Of a stretch of DNA of 64,000 nt, positions 34,425 to 42,974 are shown piece after piece. Position 1 is the stretch's first letter. Each line of letters starts with the position of its first letter. The notes under the pieces are model-generated. The model ran no database searches, was not told the origin of the DNA, and saw only the letters and a list, made by a program, of their open reading frames with translations. Location of the stretch: assembly GCF_021033825.1 (NCBI RefSeq), contig NZ_JAIFXZ010000001.1:478192-542191 (forward strand), given 5' to 3'. The stretch comes from Dietzia aurantiaca. Lineage in GTDB: Bacteria; Actinomycetota; Actinomycetes; Mycobacteriales; Mycobacteriaceae. The translations under genes and the position numbers were made by a program.

Positions 34425-36299
34425 ATGGCGTTCCTCCAGGCCGACATTCCTGATATCGATCCGGAGAAATTCGAATCGATCCCGGTCTTCGAGCGGATGA
34501 AGCTACTCGCCCAGCACTGGGTGGACTACGGCTTCGGCGCACCGAAGATCATGCACTCGCTGTATCTGGTCAAGGGCCTGTTCTTCTTCCTCGGCGGATG
34601 GCTCGCGATCGGGCTCTCCACGCCGGGCCTGCCGCTGACGGACCTGGGGGCCTGGTGGGGCGAGCTGATCGTCTACCAGAAGGCGATGATCTGGGTCATC
34701 CTCTGGTCCGCCACCGGATTCAACGAATCGTGGGGGCCGCTCGCCTTCAAGTTCAAGCCCAACACCGCCGGCTACCGCTACTGGATGCGGACCGGCACGC
34801 TGCGGCTTCCGCCGTGGCCGGACAAGGTGCCGTTCACCAGGGGTGACGAGCGCCGGGCCATCGATGTGGCGCTGTACGCCGCCATGCTCGGCACCCTCGT
34901 GCTGGGCCTGGTGCTCCCGGGCCAGCAGACCGCGGCTGCCTACAGCGAGGCCGGCCTGGTCCCGGCCTGGCCGTTCCTCACCTACGTGGCGATCCAGCTG
35001 GTGCTGGGCCTGCGCGACCGGGTCACGTTCCTCGCGTCCCGACCGGAGCAGTATTCGGTGATCATGCTCGGCTTCGGCTTCCTGACCCTCTACGGCGGCG
35101 GCAGCGTGGACATGATCATCGTGGCCAAGATCGCGATGTTCGCCGTCTGGTGGGGCGCGTTCCTGTCCAAGATCGGCTACCACTTCACGCCGACCGTGCA
35201 GACGATGCTCACCAACGGCCCGCTGATCAAGTCCAGGGCACTCCGGCGCTCCCTGTACAAGGACGCGCCCAACGACCTCATGCCGACCAGGGTCGCGTGG
35301 TTCGCCGCACACGTGATGGGCACGATCGTCGAGTTCGTGGTCCCCATCATCCTGCTGTTCACCACCAACTGGACGGTCGCGGTTCTGGCCGCCGCCTTCA
35401 TGATGTGCTTCCACGTGTTCATCTACTCGATGTTCGCCCTGGCCATGCCGCAGGAGTGGAACCTCTTCTACGTGTTCGCGACGCCGGTGGTGTTCCTGGG
35501 CTTCTTCGCCGGCGACGGCTACGCCCTGTGGGACGCGAGCAGCGTCTGGGTCGTGGTCGCAGCCGCGGTGCTCACGCTCACCCTGCCCATCATCGGCAAC
35601 TTCCGACCGGACAAGATCTCGTTCCTGATGTCGATGCGCCAGTACGCCGGGAACTGGGCGAACTCCACCATGGCGTTCCGCAACAACGGCTGCGAGGCCA
35701 AGCTGGACAACCCGGACTTCGTCACCTCCATGACCTCGCCGAAGCATCAGCTGTCGGCACTGTTCGGCGAGGCCGGCGCCGAGATGTTCCTGCAGAAGAC
35801 CACCGCGTTCCGCATGATGAACACGCAGGGTCGCGGGCACATGTCGATCTTCCCGGACGTCCTGGACAGCATGGAGAACTACCGGTTCCGCGAGGGCGAG
35901 GTCATGTGTACCTTCTTCTCGGGCTGGCAGTTCGGAGACGGCCACCTGTTCGACGAGCGCACCATCGCCGCCGTTCAGAAGCGGTGCAACTTCGAGCCGG
36001 GCGAGTTCCTCAGCGTCTGGACCGAGTCGCAGCCGCTCCACAAGAAGACCATCGAGTACCGGGTCATCGACGCGGCGCTCGGTGTGGTGGAGCGGGGTCA
36101 CTACGACGTCCGGGACGTGGTCAAGGAGCAGCCCTGGCTGCCGAACGGCCCGATCGCCTACACCGTGACCTGGCGGCACCCGGAGTACCTGCCGGCCAGC
36201 GAGCGGGCGGCCGCGGACGTGCCCGCCAACCCCGACGCCGAGGGGCCGCTCGCCGACAGGTCCGCCGTGACCCGTCGCGACGAGTCCACGGTGGGATAG
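34425..36299 (+). CDS. Polytopic membrane protein, DUF3556-like
   Basis: 624 residues. About ten membrane segments in the first 400 residues (for example GLFFFLGGWLAIGLS, VALYAAMLGTLVLGLVLPG, IMLGFGFLTLYGGGSVDMI), with conserved polar residues in FNESWGPLAFKFKPNTAGYRYWMRTG (core ESWGPLAFKFKP) and several Trp/His, then a soluble C-terminal domain of about 220 residues containing MCTFFSGWQFGDGHLFDERT. I recognise the layout as the DUF3556 transmembrane family of mycolate-containing actinobacteria, of unknown function. ATG 34425 with AAGGAG 5 bp upstream. Ends 10 bp before the desaturase-like gene; cotranscription with that gene and the ligase suggests a lipid or terpenoid modification role, which is inference. 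Confidence 0.8.
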   Translation: MAFLQADIPDIDPEKFESIPVFERMKLLAQHWVDYGFGAPKIMHSLYLVKGLFFFLGGWLAIGLSTPGLPLTDLGAWWGELIVYQKAMIWVILWSATGFNESWGPLAFKFKPNTAGYRYWMRTGTLRLPPWPDKVPFTRGDERRAIDVALYAAMLGTLVLGLVLPGQQTAAAYSEAGLVPAWPFLTYVAIQLVLGLRDRVTFLASRPEQYSVIMLGFGFLTLYGGGSVDMIIVAKIAMFAVWWGAFLSKIGYHFTPTVQTMLTNGPLIKSRALRRSLYKDAPNDLMPTRVAWFAAHVMGTIVEFVVPIILLFTTNWTVAVLAAAFMMCFHVFIYSMFALAMPQEWNLFYVFATPVVFLGFFAGDGYALWDASSVWVVVAAAVLTLTLPIIGNFRPDKISFLMSMRQYAGNWANSTMAFRNNGCEAKLDNPDFVTSMTSPKHQLSALFGEAGAEMFLQKTTAFRMMNTQGRGHMSIFPDVLDSMENYRFREGEVMCTFFSGWQFGDGHLFDERTIAAVQKRCNFEPGEFLSVWTESQPLHKKTIEYRVIDAALGVVERGHYDVRDVVKEQPWLPNGPIAYTVTWRHPEYLPASERAAADVPANPDAEGPLADRSAVTRRDESTVG

Positions 36300-36309
36300 A
36301 ACTGATCCC

Positions 36310-37731
36310 ATGCCCTCAGCAATCATCGTCGGAAGCGGGCCCAACGGTCTGGCAGCCGCGTTGACACTGGCCGCCGGTGGAGTCGATGTGACCGTCCTGG
36401 AAGCATCCGACTCCATCGGCGGCGGCACCAGGTCCGGCGAGCTGACGCTGCCGGGCCTGCTGCACGACCACTGTTCCGGCTTCCACCCACTGGCCGTCGA
36501 CACCGGCTTCAGCCGCCAGTTCGGCCTCGAGAACCATGGCCTGCGCTGGACCCTGCCGGATGTCCAGTACTCCCACCCGCTGGACGGTGGACGTGGTGCG
36601 TCGGTGTGGCGGTCGGTGGACCGCACCGCCGGGGAACTGGGCGACGACGACGCCGAGTCCTACCGCCGGATGTTCGGACCGTTGACCCGGCGGTTCCCCC
36701 AGATCGTCGACGAGTTCCTGCAGCCGCTGGTTCACGTGCCCAGCCACCCGGTCCCGCTGGCGAGATTCGGTCTGTACGCGGCGCTTCCCGCCGCCCTCCT
36801 GGCCCGCCGCTGGGAGTCGGAGGAGGCGCGGGCGCTGTTCGCCGGCGTCGCCGCGCACTCGTTCCGCCCCCTGGGGTCGGTGATGTCGTCGGCGATCGGC
36901 GTCGCCCTCGGCACCGCCGCACACCGCTACGGCTGGCCGGTGGCGGCCGGCGGCTCGTCCACCATCACCACCGCCATGGCCGCCCGCCTCGCCGAGTTCG
37001 GAGGCCGGATCGAGACCGGCGTCTCCGTTCGGGACCATCGGGAGGTGGGCCGCCCCGACCTGCTCATGCTCAACACCTCCCCCTCCGCAGCCGCCGACAT
37101 CCTCGGCGGCGACCTGCCCCCGCGGGTCGGCCGTGCCTATCGACGGTTCCGGCACGGCCCCGCCGCGTTCCAGGTGGCGTTCGCCGTGGAGGGCGGGATC
37201 CCCTGGGCCCACGAGCCCTCGCGACGTGCGGGCACGGTCCACGTGGGCGGAACGCTTCCCGAGATCGCCGACGCCGAACGGCGGGTCGTGCGCGGGGAGA
37301 TGCCGGAGCGTCCGTTCATCCTGGTGGGGCAGCAGTCCGTCGCCGACCCGGACCGCGCGAAGGACGACGTCCATCCCGTCGACGCCTACGCCCACGTCCC
37401 CGCCGGGTGGACCGGTGATGCCACTCGGACGATCATCGACCAGGTCGAGCGGTTCGCACCGGGCTTCCGGGACCGGATCCGCTCCACCCGGTCGCTGTCG
37501 ACCCAGCAGATCGAGCAGTACGACCCCAACTTCGTCGGCGGCGACATCGTCACCGGCGCCAACACGCCGTTCCAGCTGGTCTTCCGCCCTCGGGTGGCCC
37601 TCAACCCCTACTCCGCGGGGATCCCGGGCGTGTACCTCTGCTCTGCGGCGGCCCCGCCCGGCGCCGGCGCCCACGGGATGGCGGGGTGGAACGCCGCACG
37701 CTCCGCCCTGGCGTATCTGGGGTCGCGGTGA
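36310..37731 (+). CDS. FAD-dependent oxidoreductase, phytoene desaturase-like
   Basis: 473 residues. N-terminal FAD-binding GSGPNGLAAALTLAAGG, then VTVLEASDSIGGGTRSGELTLPG, the desaturase-family isomerase/desaturase layout with a substrate region rich in Trp/Pro and a C-terminal VYLCSAAAPPGAGAHGMAGWNAARSAL motif of CrtI/NAD(P)-FAD oxidoreductases. Family members desaturate or isomerise carotenoid precursors, but close actinobacterial relatives outside carotenoid clusters have no proven substrate; no phytoene synthase is in the window. ATG 36310 lies 10 bp after the membrane protein stop, so both are probably one transcript. Confidence 0.88.
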   Translation: MPSAIIVGSGPNGLAAALTLAAGGVDVTVLEASDSIGGGTRSGELTLPGLLHDHCSGFHPLAVDTGFSRQFGLENHGLRWTLPDVQYSHPLDGGRGASVWRSVDRTAGELGDDDAESYRRMFGPLTRRFPQIVDEFLQPLVHVPSHPVPLARFGLYAALPAALLARRWESEEARALFAGVAAHSFRPLGSVMSSAIGVALGTAAHRYGWPVAAGGSSTITTAMAARLAEFGGRIETGVSVRDHREVGRPDLLMLNTSPSAAADILGGDLPPRVGRAYRRFRHGPAAFQVAFAVEGGIPWAHEPSRRAGTVHVGGTLPEIADAERRVVRGEMPERPFILVGQQSVADPDRAKDDVHPVDAYAHVPAGWTGDATRTIIDQVERFAPGFRDRIRSTRSLSTQQIEQYDPNFVGGDIVTGANTPFQLVFRPRVALNPYSAGIPGVYLCSAAAPPGAGAHGMAGWNAARSALAYLGSR

Positions 37732-37755
37732 CTGCGGGCGCAGCACGATGACGTC

Positions 37756-39063
37756 ATGCTGATCACCACGCCGCAGGACCCGGAGCGGCTCCGCGAACTC
37801 GCCTGCCGGATCGGGCAGCGGCTCAGCACCGGGACCGCGGAGATCAGTGAGAGCATGACCGCGGCGATCGAGGACGCGGTCGGGGAGCTCGACGACGACG
37901 ACTTGCGCGCGTCGCTGCATTCCAGCGTGTGCAACAACGTCGACGTCATCGTCAGCCTGCTCGCCACGTCCCGGGAGCCGAAAGACCTGCCCCCGCTCCC
38001 GGACGCCGTCCGCTACGCGGTCGAGCTCGCACGCCACGGCGTCCCGGGTGCTCCGCTGCGCCGCGCCTACCACGTGGGTTCGGACACCCTGCTGGCCCAC
38101 ATCTTCGACCAGGTCCAGGAGGTCGAGTGCGAGCCGCACGAGCAATTGCCGCTCTACCACCACCTGGCCGGATGGCTGTATCAGTACGTCGACGAGATCA
38201 CCCGGACGGTGATCGCCGCCTACGAGGACGAGGTGCAGTCCTCCCACACCCGGGCTGCCCGGTCCATCAACTCACTGGTCCGCAGCACCCTGAATGGCGA
38301 GTACACCGACCTCGCCGCGTTCGAGACGACCACCGGATACCGTCTGGACCAGGGCCATCTCGGCTGCCGGGTGTGGATCGACGACTTCGGGTCCGCCCGC
38401 GATCAGGAACGCCTGCTGTCGGACGTGGTGCGCGACCTGGCCTCCGGGTTGACGGTGATCCAGCCGCCCCTGACGGTCGTCACCGATCGGGCGACCGCCG
38501 AGGTGTGGTTCGGGTGGGATCGTCGTCGTCCCTCTCCCCGCCCTTCCACCGTCGCGCCGATCGCTGCCGCGATCCCGCGCGCACGCATCTCCTTCGGCGC
38601 GCCGGCCGACGGCGTCGAGGGATTCCGGAGGACGCGCGCCCAGGCGGCGCAGGCCGCCACCGTCGCGCGCGTGTCCACGTCGTCCGACGCCCACGTGGTC
38701 TCGTACGCCGACGACGGGATTCCGGTCATCGCGAGGTTGGCCGAGGACCTGCCCGCCACCCGTCGCTGGGTCGGCGAGGTGCTCGGGTCCCTCGCCCGGG
38801 ACACCGACGATGCCGCACGGCAGCGCGAGACGATGCGGGTGTTCCTGGAGTCCGCCGAGAACTACTCAGACACGGCCGCGCGGCTGCTCCTGCACCGGAA
38901 CACGGTCAAGTACCGGCTGACCAAGGCCGAGGAGGAGCTGGGCCGACCACCCGGAGCCCGGCGGATGGACACCCAGCTCGCCCTGGCCACCTGCCACATG
39001 CTGGGCGGCGCGGTCCTAGCGCCGACCACGGCGGGCCGGCCGGTCGACCGCGAGACCGACTAG
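37756..39063 (+). CDS. PucR/CdaR-type transcriptional regulator
   Basis: 435 residues. The C-terminus carries the PucR helix-turn-helix: [39 protein letters not shown] (core [15 protein letters not shown]). A GGDEF-like middle domain (about 180-320) and an N-terminal helical region (about 1-160) complete the usual CdaR form. It starts 24 bp after the desaturase-like gene and is likely cotranscribed, suggesting it controls the ligase/membrane protein/oxidoreductase unit. Its TAG stop (39061-39063) lies in a CTAG that also supplies the stop of the convergent repeat protein. Confidence 0.9.
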   Translation: MLITTPQDPERLRELACRIGQRLSTGTAEISESMTAAIEDAVGELDDDDLRASLHSSVCNNVDVIVSLLATSREPKDLPPLPDAVRYAVELARHGVPGAPLRRAYHVGSDTLLAHIFDQVQEVECEPHEQLPLYHHLAGWLYQYVDEITRTVIAAYEDEVQSSHTRAARSINSLVRSTLNGEYTDLAAFETTTGYRLDQGHLGCRVWIDDFGSARDQERLLSDVVRDLASGLTVIQPPLTVVTDRATAEVWFGWDRRRPSPRPSTVAPIAAAIPRARISFGAPADGVEGFRRTRAQAAQAATVARVSTSSDAHVVSYADDGIPVIARLAEDLPATRRWVGEVLGSLARDTDDAARQRETMRVFLESAENYSDTAARLLLHRNTVKYRLTKAEEELGRPPGARRMDTQLALATCHMLGGAVLAPTTAGRPVDRETD

Positions 39064-40457
39064 GTCAGCCTGTTGTTGCCCTCCCCGCCGCGGCGGCGCA
39101 GGCGCTGGAAACCCGGGATGCCGTTCAGCGCCTCCAGGCAGTTGTTCGCCACCACGAGGATCTCGGACAGCTCCGGCGCCACGGTGTCGAGAGACCTGAC
39201 CACCGGCAGGACGTCCGTCTCCACCGCCTTGATGATCGCCGGCAGGTTGTCGATCACGTCGAGGACGGCCTCGAAGTCGTCGGAGTCCACGGTGTCGGCG
39301 ACCCGCCCCACGACCGGCATGAGCTTGGTGGCCACGTCGTCGGCCACCACCAGCAGTTCGGTGACCCGGGTGGCGATGAGCCTGGCCTGATCGGACAGGA
39401 CGCCCTCCTCGAGGAGCAGCTCCTCCAGGACGGGGCGCACCTCCGCGACGGTGGTCTCCACGAGTTCGAGGACGGGCGTCACGCGCTCCACGAGTTGCTC
39501 GGCGTCCCCCACCGTCGAGTCAGCTCGGAGGACGACGCCCTCGGCGGCGCCCACCGTTGAGTCGACCCGCACGACGAGCCCGTCCGCCGAATCCACCGTC
39601 GAGTCGACGCGCAGGACGAGGTCCTCGGCGTCGCCGACCGCGGTCGCTACCCGGCGCACCAGCTGCGCGGCATCCCCCACGGTCGAGTCCACGCGCAGCA
39701 CCAGCCCCTCGGCGGAGCCGACTGTCGAGTCCACCCGCAGCACCAGCTGCTCGGCGGCGCCCACCGCGGAATCGATCCGCAGGACGAGCTCCTCGGCGTC
39801 ACCGACCGCGGCGCCGACCCGGCTCACCAGCTGCTGGGCGTCGCCCACGGTCGAGTCGACGCGGACGACCAGGCCCTCGGCGTCGGTCACCGCCGAATCC
39901 ACCCGCACGACGAGCTGCTCGGCGTCGGCCACCGCCGAACCCACGCGCAGCACCAGCCCCTCCGCGTCGGCCACCGCCGAACCCACGCGCAGCACCAACC
40001 CCTCGGCGTCGGTCACCGCCGAATCCACCCGCAGCACCAACCCCTCGACGTGGCCGGCAACGGTCTCCACCCGGCCGACGATCGGTTCTACCCTGTCGAC
40101 CACCGGCTCGACCCTGCTCACCGCGGTCTCGACGCGGGCGACGATCCCTTCCGCCGCACCGACCGCGAGCTCCGCGCGCGTGACGGTCCGGCCGACGCGG
40201 GCCACGGTGTCGTCGACCTCGTCCACCGAGTTCGCCGCGGCGAGGATGACCTGATCGACCGCGGCCACCGCGCGGTCGATATTGGCGATGATCGAATTGA
40301 CCCTCGCCACGATCAGCTCGGCATCCTCCAGCAGGAGCGCGATGCGCGCGGGGATGGACCACATGTACCGCGCGACGCGGATCTCCCACTCGACGAGGCG
40401 GGTCGCGGCACCGACGACCGACGACGGACCGGGGAACCTCGGCTGGATATCTGACAT
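39060..40457 (-). CDS. Amphipathic 14-residue tandem-repeat protein
   Basis: 465 residues from ATG 40457 (MSDIQPRF); earlier in-frame starts up to 40499 exist and the true one is uncertain. N-terminus has a hydrophobic amphipathic stretch (VEWEIRVARYMWSIPARIALLLEDAE). Residues 40-138 are heptad-like (RVEPVVD-RVEPIVG-RVETVAG). Residues 139-320 are thirteen 14-residue repeats, consensus GLVLRVDSTVGDAE, followed by a degenerate unit and a C-terminal helical domain ending GGEGNNRLT. Spacing predicts a long amphipathic helix or coiled coil; such phasin/apolipoprotein-like proteins coat lipid or polyester granules, which is an idea only. Convergent with PucR, sharing CTAG stop. Between it and fadE5 are 237 bp of divergent promoter space. 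Confidence 0.85.
   Translation of the reverse strand: MSDIQPRFPGPSSVVGAATRLVEWEIRVARYMWSIPARIALLLEDAELIVARVNSIIANIDRAVAAVDQVILAAANSVDEVDDTVARVGRTVTRAELAVGAAEGIVARVETAVSRVEPVVDRVEPIVGRVETVAGHVEGLVLRVDSAVTDAEGLVLRVGSAVADAEGLVLRVGSAVADAEQLVVRVDSAVTDAEGLVVRVDSTVGDAQQLVSRVGAAVGDAEELVLRIDSAVGAAEQLVLRVDSTVGSAEGLVLRVDSTVGDAAQLVRRVATAVGDAEDLVLRVDSTVDSADGLVVRVDSTVGAAEGVVLRADSTVGDAEQLVERVTPVLELVETTVAEVRPVLEELLLEEGVLSDQARLIATRVTELLVVADDVATKLMPVVGRVADTVDSDDFEAVLDVIDNLPAIIKAVETDVLPVVRSLDTVAPELSEILVVANNCLEALNGIPGFQRLRRRGGEGNNRLT
39498..40043 (-). repeat. Thirteen 42-bp in-frame tandem repeats
   Basis: Each 42-bp unit encodes 14 residues with pattern (G/Q)LVLRV(D/G)S(A/T)V(G/T)DAE. Two adjacent units (2 and 3) encode identical peptides and the rest differ at a few positions. 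Unit length is exactly two heptads. The DNA repeats are degenerate at third positions, arguing for selection on the protein rather than recent slippage only. Confidence 0.9.
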
Positions 40458-40694
40458 ATGCCGATGATGCCCCACTCTCACGCTCATCGTGACCAGCACA
40501 TACGACTCGGCCCGAGGTCTGCGGGATGATCACCGGGAAAACAGAGCCATCCCTCACCTTGGACTGTTTGCTGACAACGCATTAGCATCGATCTTGTTAC
40601 CGGCGAGTAGGTTCCGGCATGCGGCCGCGACCTGCAGCGTTTCGACCGGCATAACCAAATCCATGACACCGCACTCCGAACGGAGAAGACCGAT

Positions 40695-42533
40695 ATGGGT
40701 CATTACAAGAGCAACGTCCGGGATCTCGAGTTCAACCTCTTCGAGGTCCTGCGAATCAACGAGGCACTGGACGCCGGCGAGTTCGGCGACATGGACACGG
40801 AGACCGCCAAGGGCATCCTCAGCGAGGTTCAGACGCTGACCGAGGGTCCCGTCGCCGAGTCCTTCGCCTCCGCCGACCGCAACCCGCCGGTCTTCGACCC
40901 GGAGACCCACTCGGTCTCGATCCCGGCGGACTTCAAGAAGTCCTTCGCCGCCTGGTACGACGCCGGCTACTCGCTCATGGGCCTCCCGGAGGACCTCGGC
41001 GGTATGCCGTCCCCGCGCAGCCTGGTCTGGGCGACCGGCGAGATGATGCTCGGCGCGAACCCCGCCGCCTACATGTACTCGGCCGGTCCGTCCTTCGCCG
41101 CCGTGATGTACGAGAACGGCACCGAGGAGCAGAAGAAGTGGGCCGCCACCTGCGTCGAGCGCGGCTGGGGCGCCACCATGGTCCTCACCGAGCCGGACGC
41201 CGGCTCCGACGTGGGCGCGGGCCGCACCAAGGCTGTCAAGCAGGACGACGGCTCATGGCACATCGAGGGCGTCAAGCGCTTCATCACCTCGGCCGACTCG
41301 GACGACATGTTCGAGAACATCTTCCACCTGGTCCTGGCCCGCCCCGAGGGTGCCGGCCCCGGCACCAAGGGCCTGTCGCTGTTCTTCGTGCCGAAGTTCC
41401 ATTTCGACTTCGAGGCCGGCGAGATGGGCGAGCGCAACGGCGTCTTCGTCACAGGCGTCGAGCACAAGATGGGCCTCAAGGTCTCCACCACGTGTGAGCT
41501 GACCTTCGGCGGCCACGGCGTCCCGGCCAAGGGCTGGATGATCGGCGGCGACGAGCTCAACCAGGGCATCCGTCAGATGTTCGACGTCATCGAGCACGCC
41601 CGCATGATGGTCGGCACCAAGGCCATCTCCACGCTGTCGACCGGCTACCTCAACGCGCTCGAGTACGCCAAGGAGCGTGTCCAAGGCGGCGACATGACCG
41701 AGATGGCCGACAAGAACGCCCCGCGCGTCACCATCACGCATCACCCGGACGTCCGCCGCGCGCTGATCCGCCAGAAGGCGTTCGCCGAGGGTCTGCGCGC
41801 CGTGTACATGTACACCGCCGCCCACCAGGACGACACCATCGCCGCGCGCGTCTCCGGCGCCGACGCCGAGCTGGCCCACCGCGTCAATGACCTGCTGCTA
41901 CCGATCGTCAAGGGTGTCGGCTCCGAGCGTGCCTACGAGCTGCTCACCGAGTCGCTGCAGACCTTCGGCGGCTCCGGCTTCCTGCAGGACTACCCCATCG
42001 AGCAGTACATCCGTGACGCCAAGATCGACTCCCTCTACGAGGGCACCACGGCGATCCAGGCGCAGGACTTCTTCTTCCGCAAGATCGCCCGCGACCGCGG
42101 CACCGCCGTCGGCCACGTGTCGGCGCAGATCAAGAAGTTCCTGGAGAACGACAACTCGAACGGCGCGCTCGCCGCCGAGCGCGAGCGGCTCGGCACCGCC
42201 CTGGGCGATGTCGAGGCCATGTTCGGCACCTGCTTCGAGCACTTGATGGGCTCGCAGGAGGAGCCGAAGCGCCTGTACACCATCGGCTTGGCGTCGGTGC
42301 GCGTGCTGATGGCCTTCGGCGACCTGGTCATGGGCTGGCGTCTGCTGGAGGGCGCGGAGGTCGCGCTCGGAGCCCTCGAGGGCGCCGACGACGACGACAA
42401 GGCCTTCTACAACGGCAAGATCGCGGCGGCCCGCTGGTTCGCCAAGAACGAGCTCCCGCTGCTGACCGCCACCCGCGGGATCGTCGCCGACCTCGGCAAC
42501 GACCTCATGGAGCTGGACGAGGCCGCGTTCTGA
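40695..42533 (+). CDS. fadE5: Acyl-CoA dehydrogenase FadE5-like
   Basis: 612 residues, same length as mycobacterial FadE5 (about 611). N-terminal extension [20 protein letters not shown] is characteristic of this long ACAD class. FAD/substrate blocks [17 protein letters not shown] and RFITSAD, the [21 protein letters not shown] segment and catalytic Glu in [13 protein letters not shown] are present. FadE5 oxidises a broad range of acyl-CoAs to 2-enoyl-CoAs with electrons going to ETF. Start ATG at 40695 with GGAG about 12 bp upstream. It is followed by a 13-bp stem terminator and faces the VanW gene; in M. tuberculosis the same gene neighbours fadA2, fabG4 and htdX, as here. Confidence 0.95.
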   Translation: MGHYKSNVRDLEFNLFEVLRINEALDAGEFGDMDTETAKGILSEVQTLTEGPVAESFASADRNPPVFDPETHSVSIPADFKKSFAAWYDAGYSLMGLPEDLGGMPSPRSLVWATGEMMLGANPAAYMYSAGPSFAAVMYENGTEEQKKWAATCVERGWGATMVLTEPDAGSDVGAGRTKAVKQDDGSWHIEGVKRFITSADSDDMFENIFHLVLARPEGAGPGTKGLSLFFVPKFHFDFEAGEMGERNGVFVTGVEHKMGLKVSTTCELTFGGHGVPAKGWMIGGDELNQGIRQMFDVIEHARMMVGTKAISTLSTGYLNALEYAKERVQGGDMTEMADKNAPRVTITHHPDVRRALIRQKAFAEGLRAVYMYTAAHQDDTIAARVSGADAELAHRVNDLLLPIVKGVGSERAYELLTESLQTFGGSGFLQDYPIEQYIRDAKIDSLYEGTTAIQAQDFFFRKIARDRGTAVGHVSAQIKKFLENDNSNGALAAERERLGTALGDVEAMFGTCFEHLMGSQEEPKRLYTIGLASVRVLMAFGDLVMGWRLLEGAEVALGALEGADDDDKAFYNGKIAAARWFAKNELPLLTATRGIVADLGNDLMELDEAAF

Positions 42534-42613
42534 TCTAGACCGCGCCGACGGAGAAGGCGCACGAGCACTCTGAGCGGGCGCGTCCCGGACGGGCCCCGCG
42601 CCTGAGCCGACTC

Positions 42614-42644
42614 TGGGCCCCACGCCACCACGGCGTGGGGCCCA
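42614..42644 (+). terminator. fadE5 terminator
   Basis: TGGGCCCCACGCC (42614-42626) and GGCGTGGGGCCCA (42632-42644) form a perfect 13-bp stem with 5-nt loop, followed by CTGTCTTCT. It lies 80 bp after the fadE5 stop. Confidence 0.88.
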
Positions 42645-42774
42645 CTGTCTTCTGGCCGCCCGCCCCTCAGCCCCGCCACTCAGCCCCGCCACTCAGCTCG
42701 CCCCGTCCGCGACCAGGCCGCCCTCGCCCGACCCGCGCGCGGCCCGTCACCGGCAACCCCCACCCCGCCCACTG

Positions 42775-42906
42775 GTTGCAAGACATCCCATCCCGGCTGC
42801 ACGACAAATGGTGCGGAATCCACGCCGGAGATCGCACCTGTTGTCAGGCAACTCGCGACGCATGTCGTGCAACCGCGGGGGCTCGGGTCTTGCAACGGCG
42901 GTTGCT
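42775..42906. repeat. Cluster of GTTGCANGACA motifs in both orientations
   Basis: Copies: GTTGCAAGACATCC at 42775 and GCTGCACGACAAAT at 42797 on the plus strand; GTTGCAAGACCCG (from 42896), GTTGCACGACATGC (from 42873) and GTTGCCTGACAA (from 42852) on the minus strand; a partial GTTGCTCAG at 42901. The outer pair (10 bp) and an inner pair TGCACGACA/TGTCGTGCA (42798-42806, 42863-42871) can fold as a long nested hairpin. The rest of the 42534-42974 gap holds the fadE5 terminator and a tandem CACTCAGCCCCGC duplication (about 42665-42697). No gene was seen in this gap. Confidence 0.6.
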
Positions 42907-42974
42907 CAGTCGGGGCGGGGCGCGGGGCGTAAAGGGGTGGGCGTAAGGGGGTGGGCGTACGAGGCCGGGCGCGA

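Noticed and set aside
37747..37757. TGACGTCA palindrome at the PucR start as an operator
   Set aside because: An 8-bp palindrome overlapping a start codon is expected by chance and has no second copy nearby.
39498..40043. CRISPR-like periodic repeat
   Set aside because: The 42-bp units are contiguous, without spacers, and keep a coding frame; they are protein tandem repeats.
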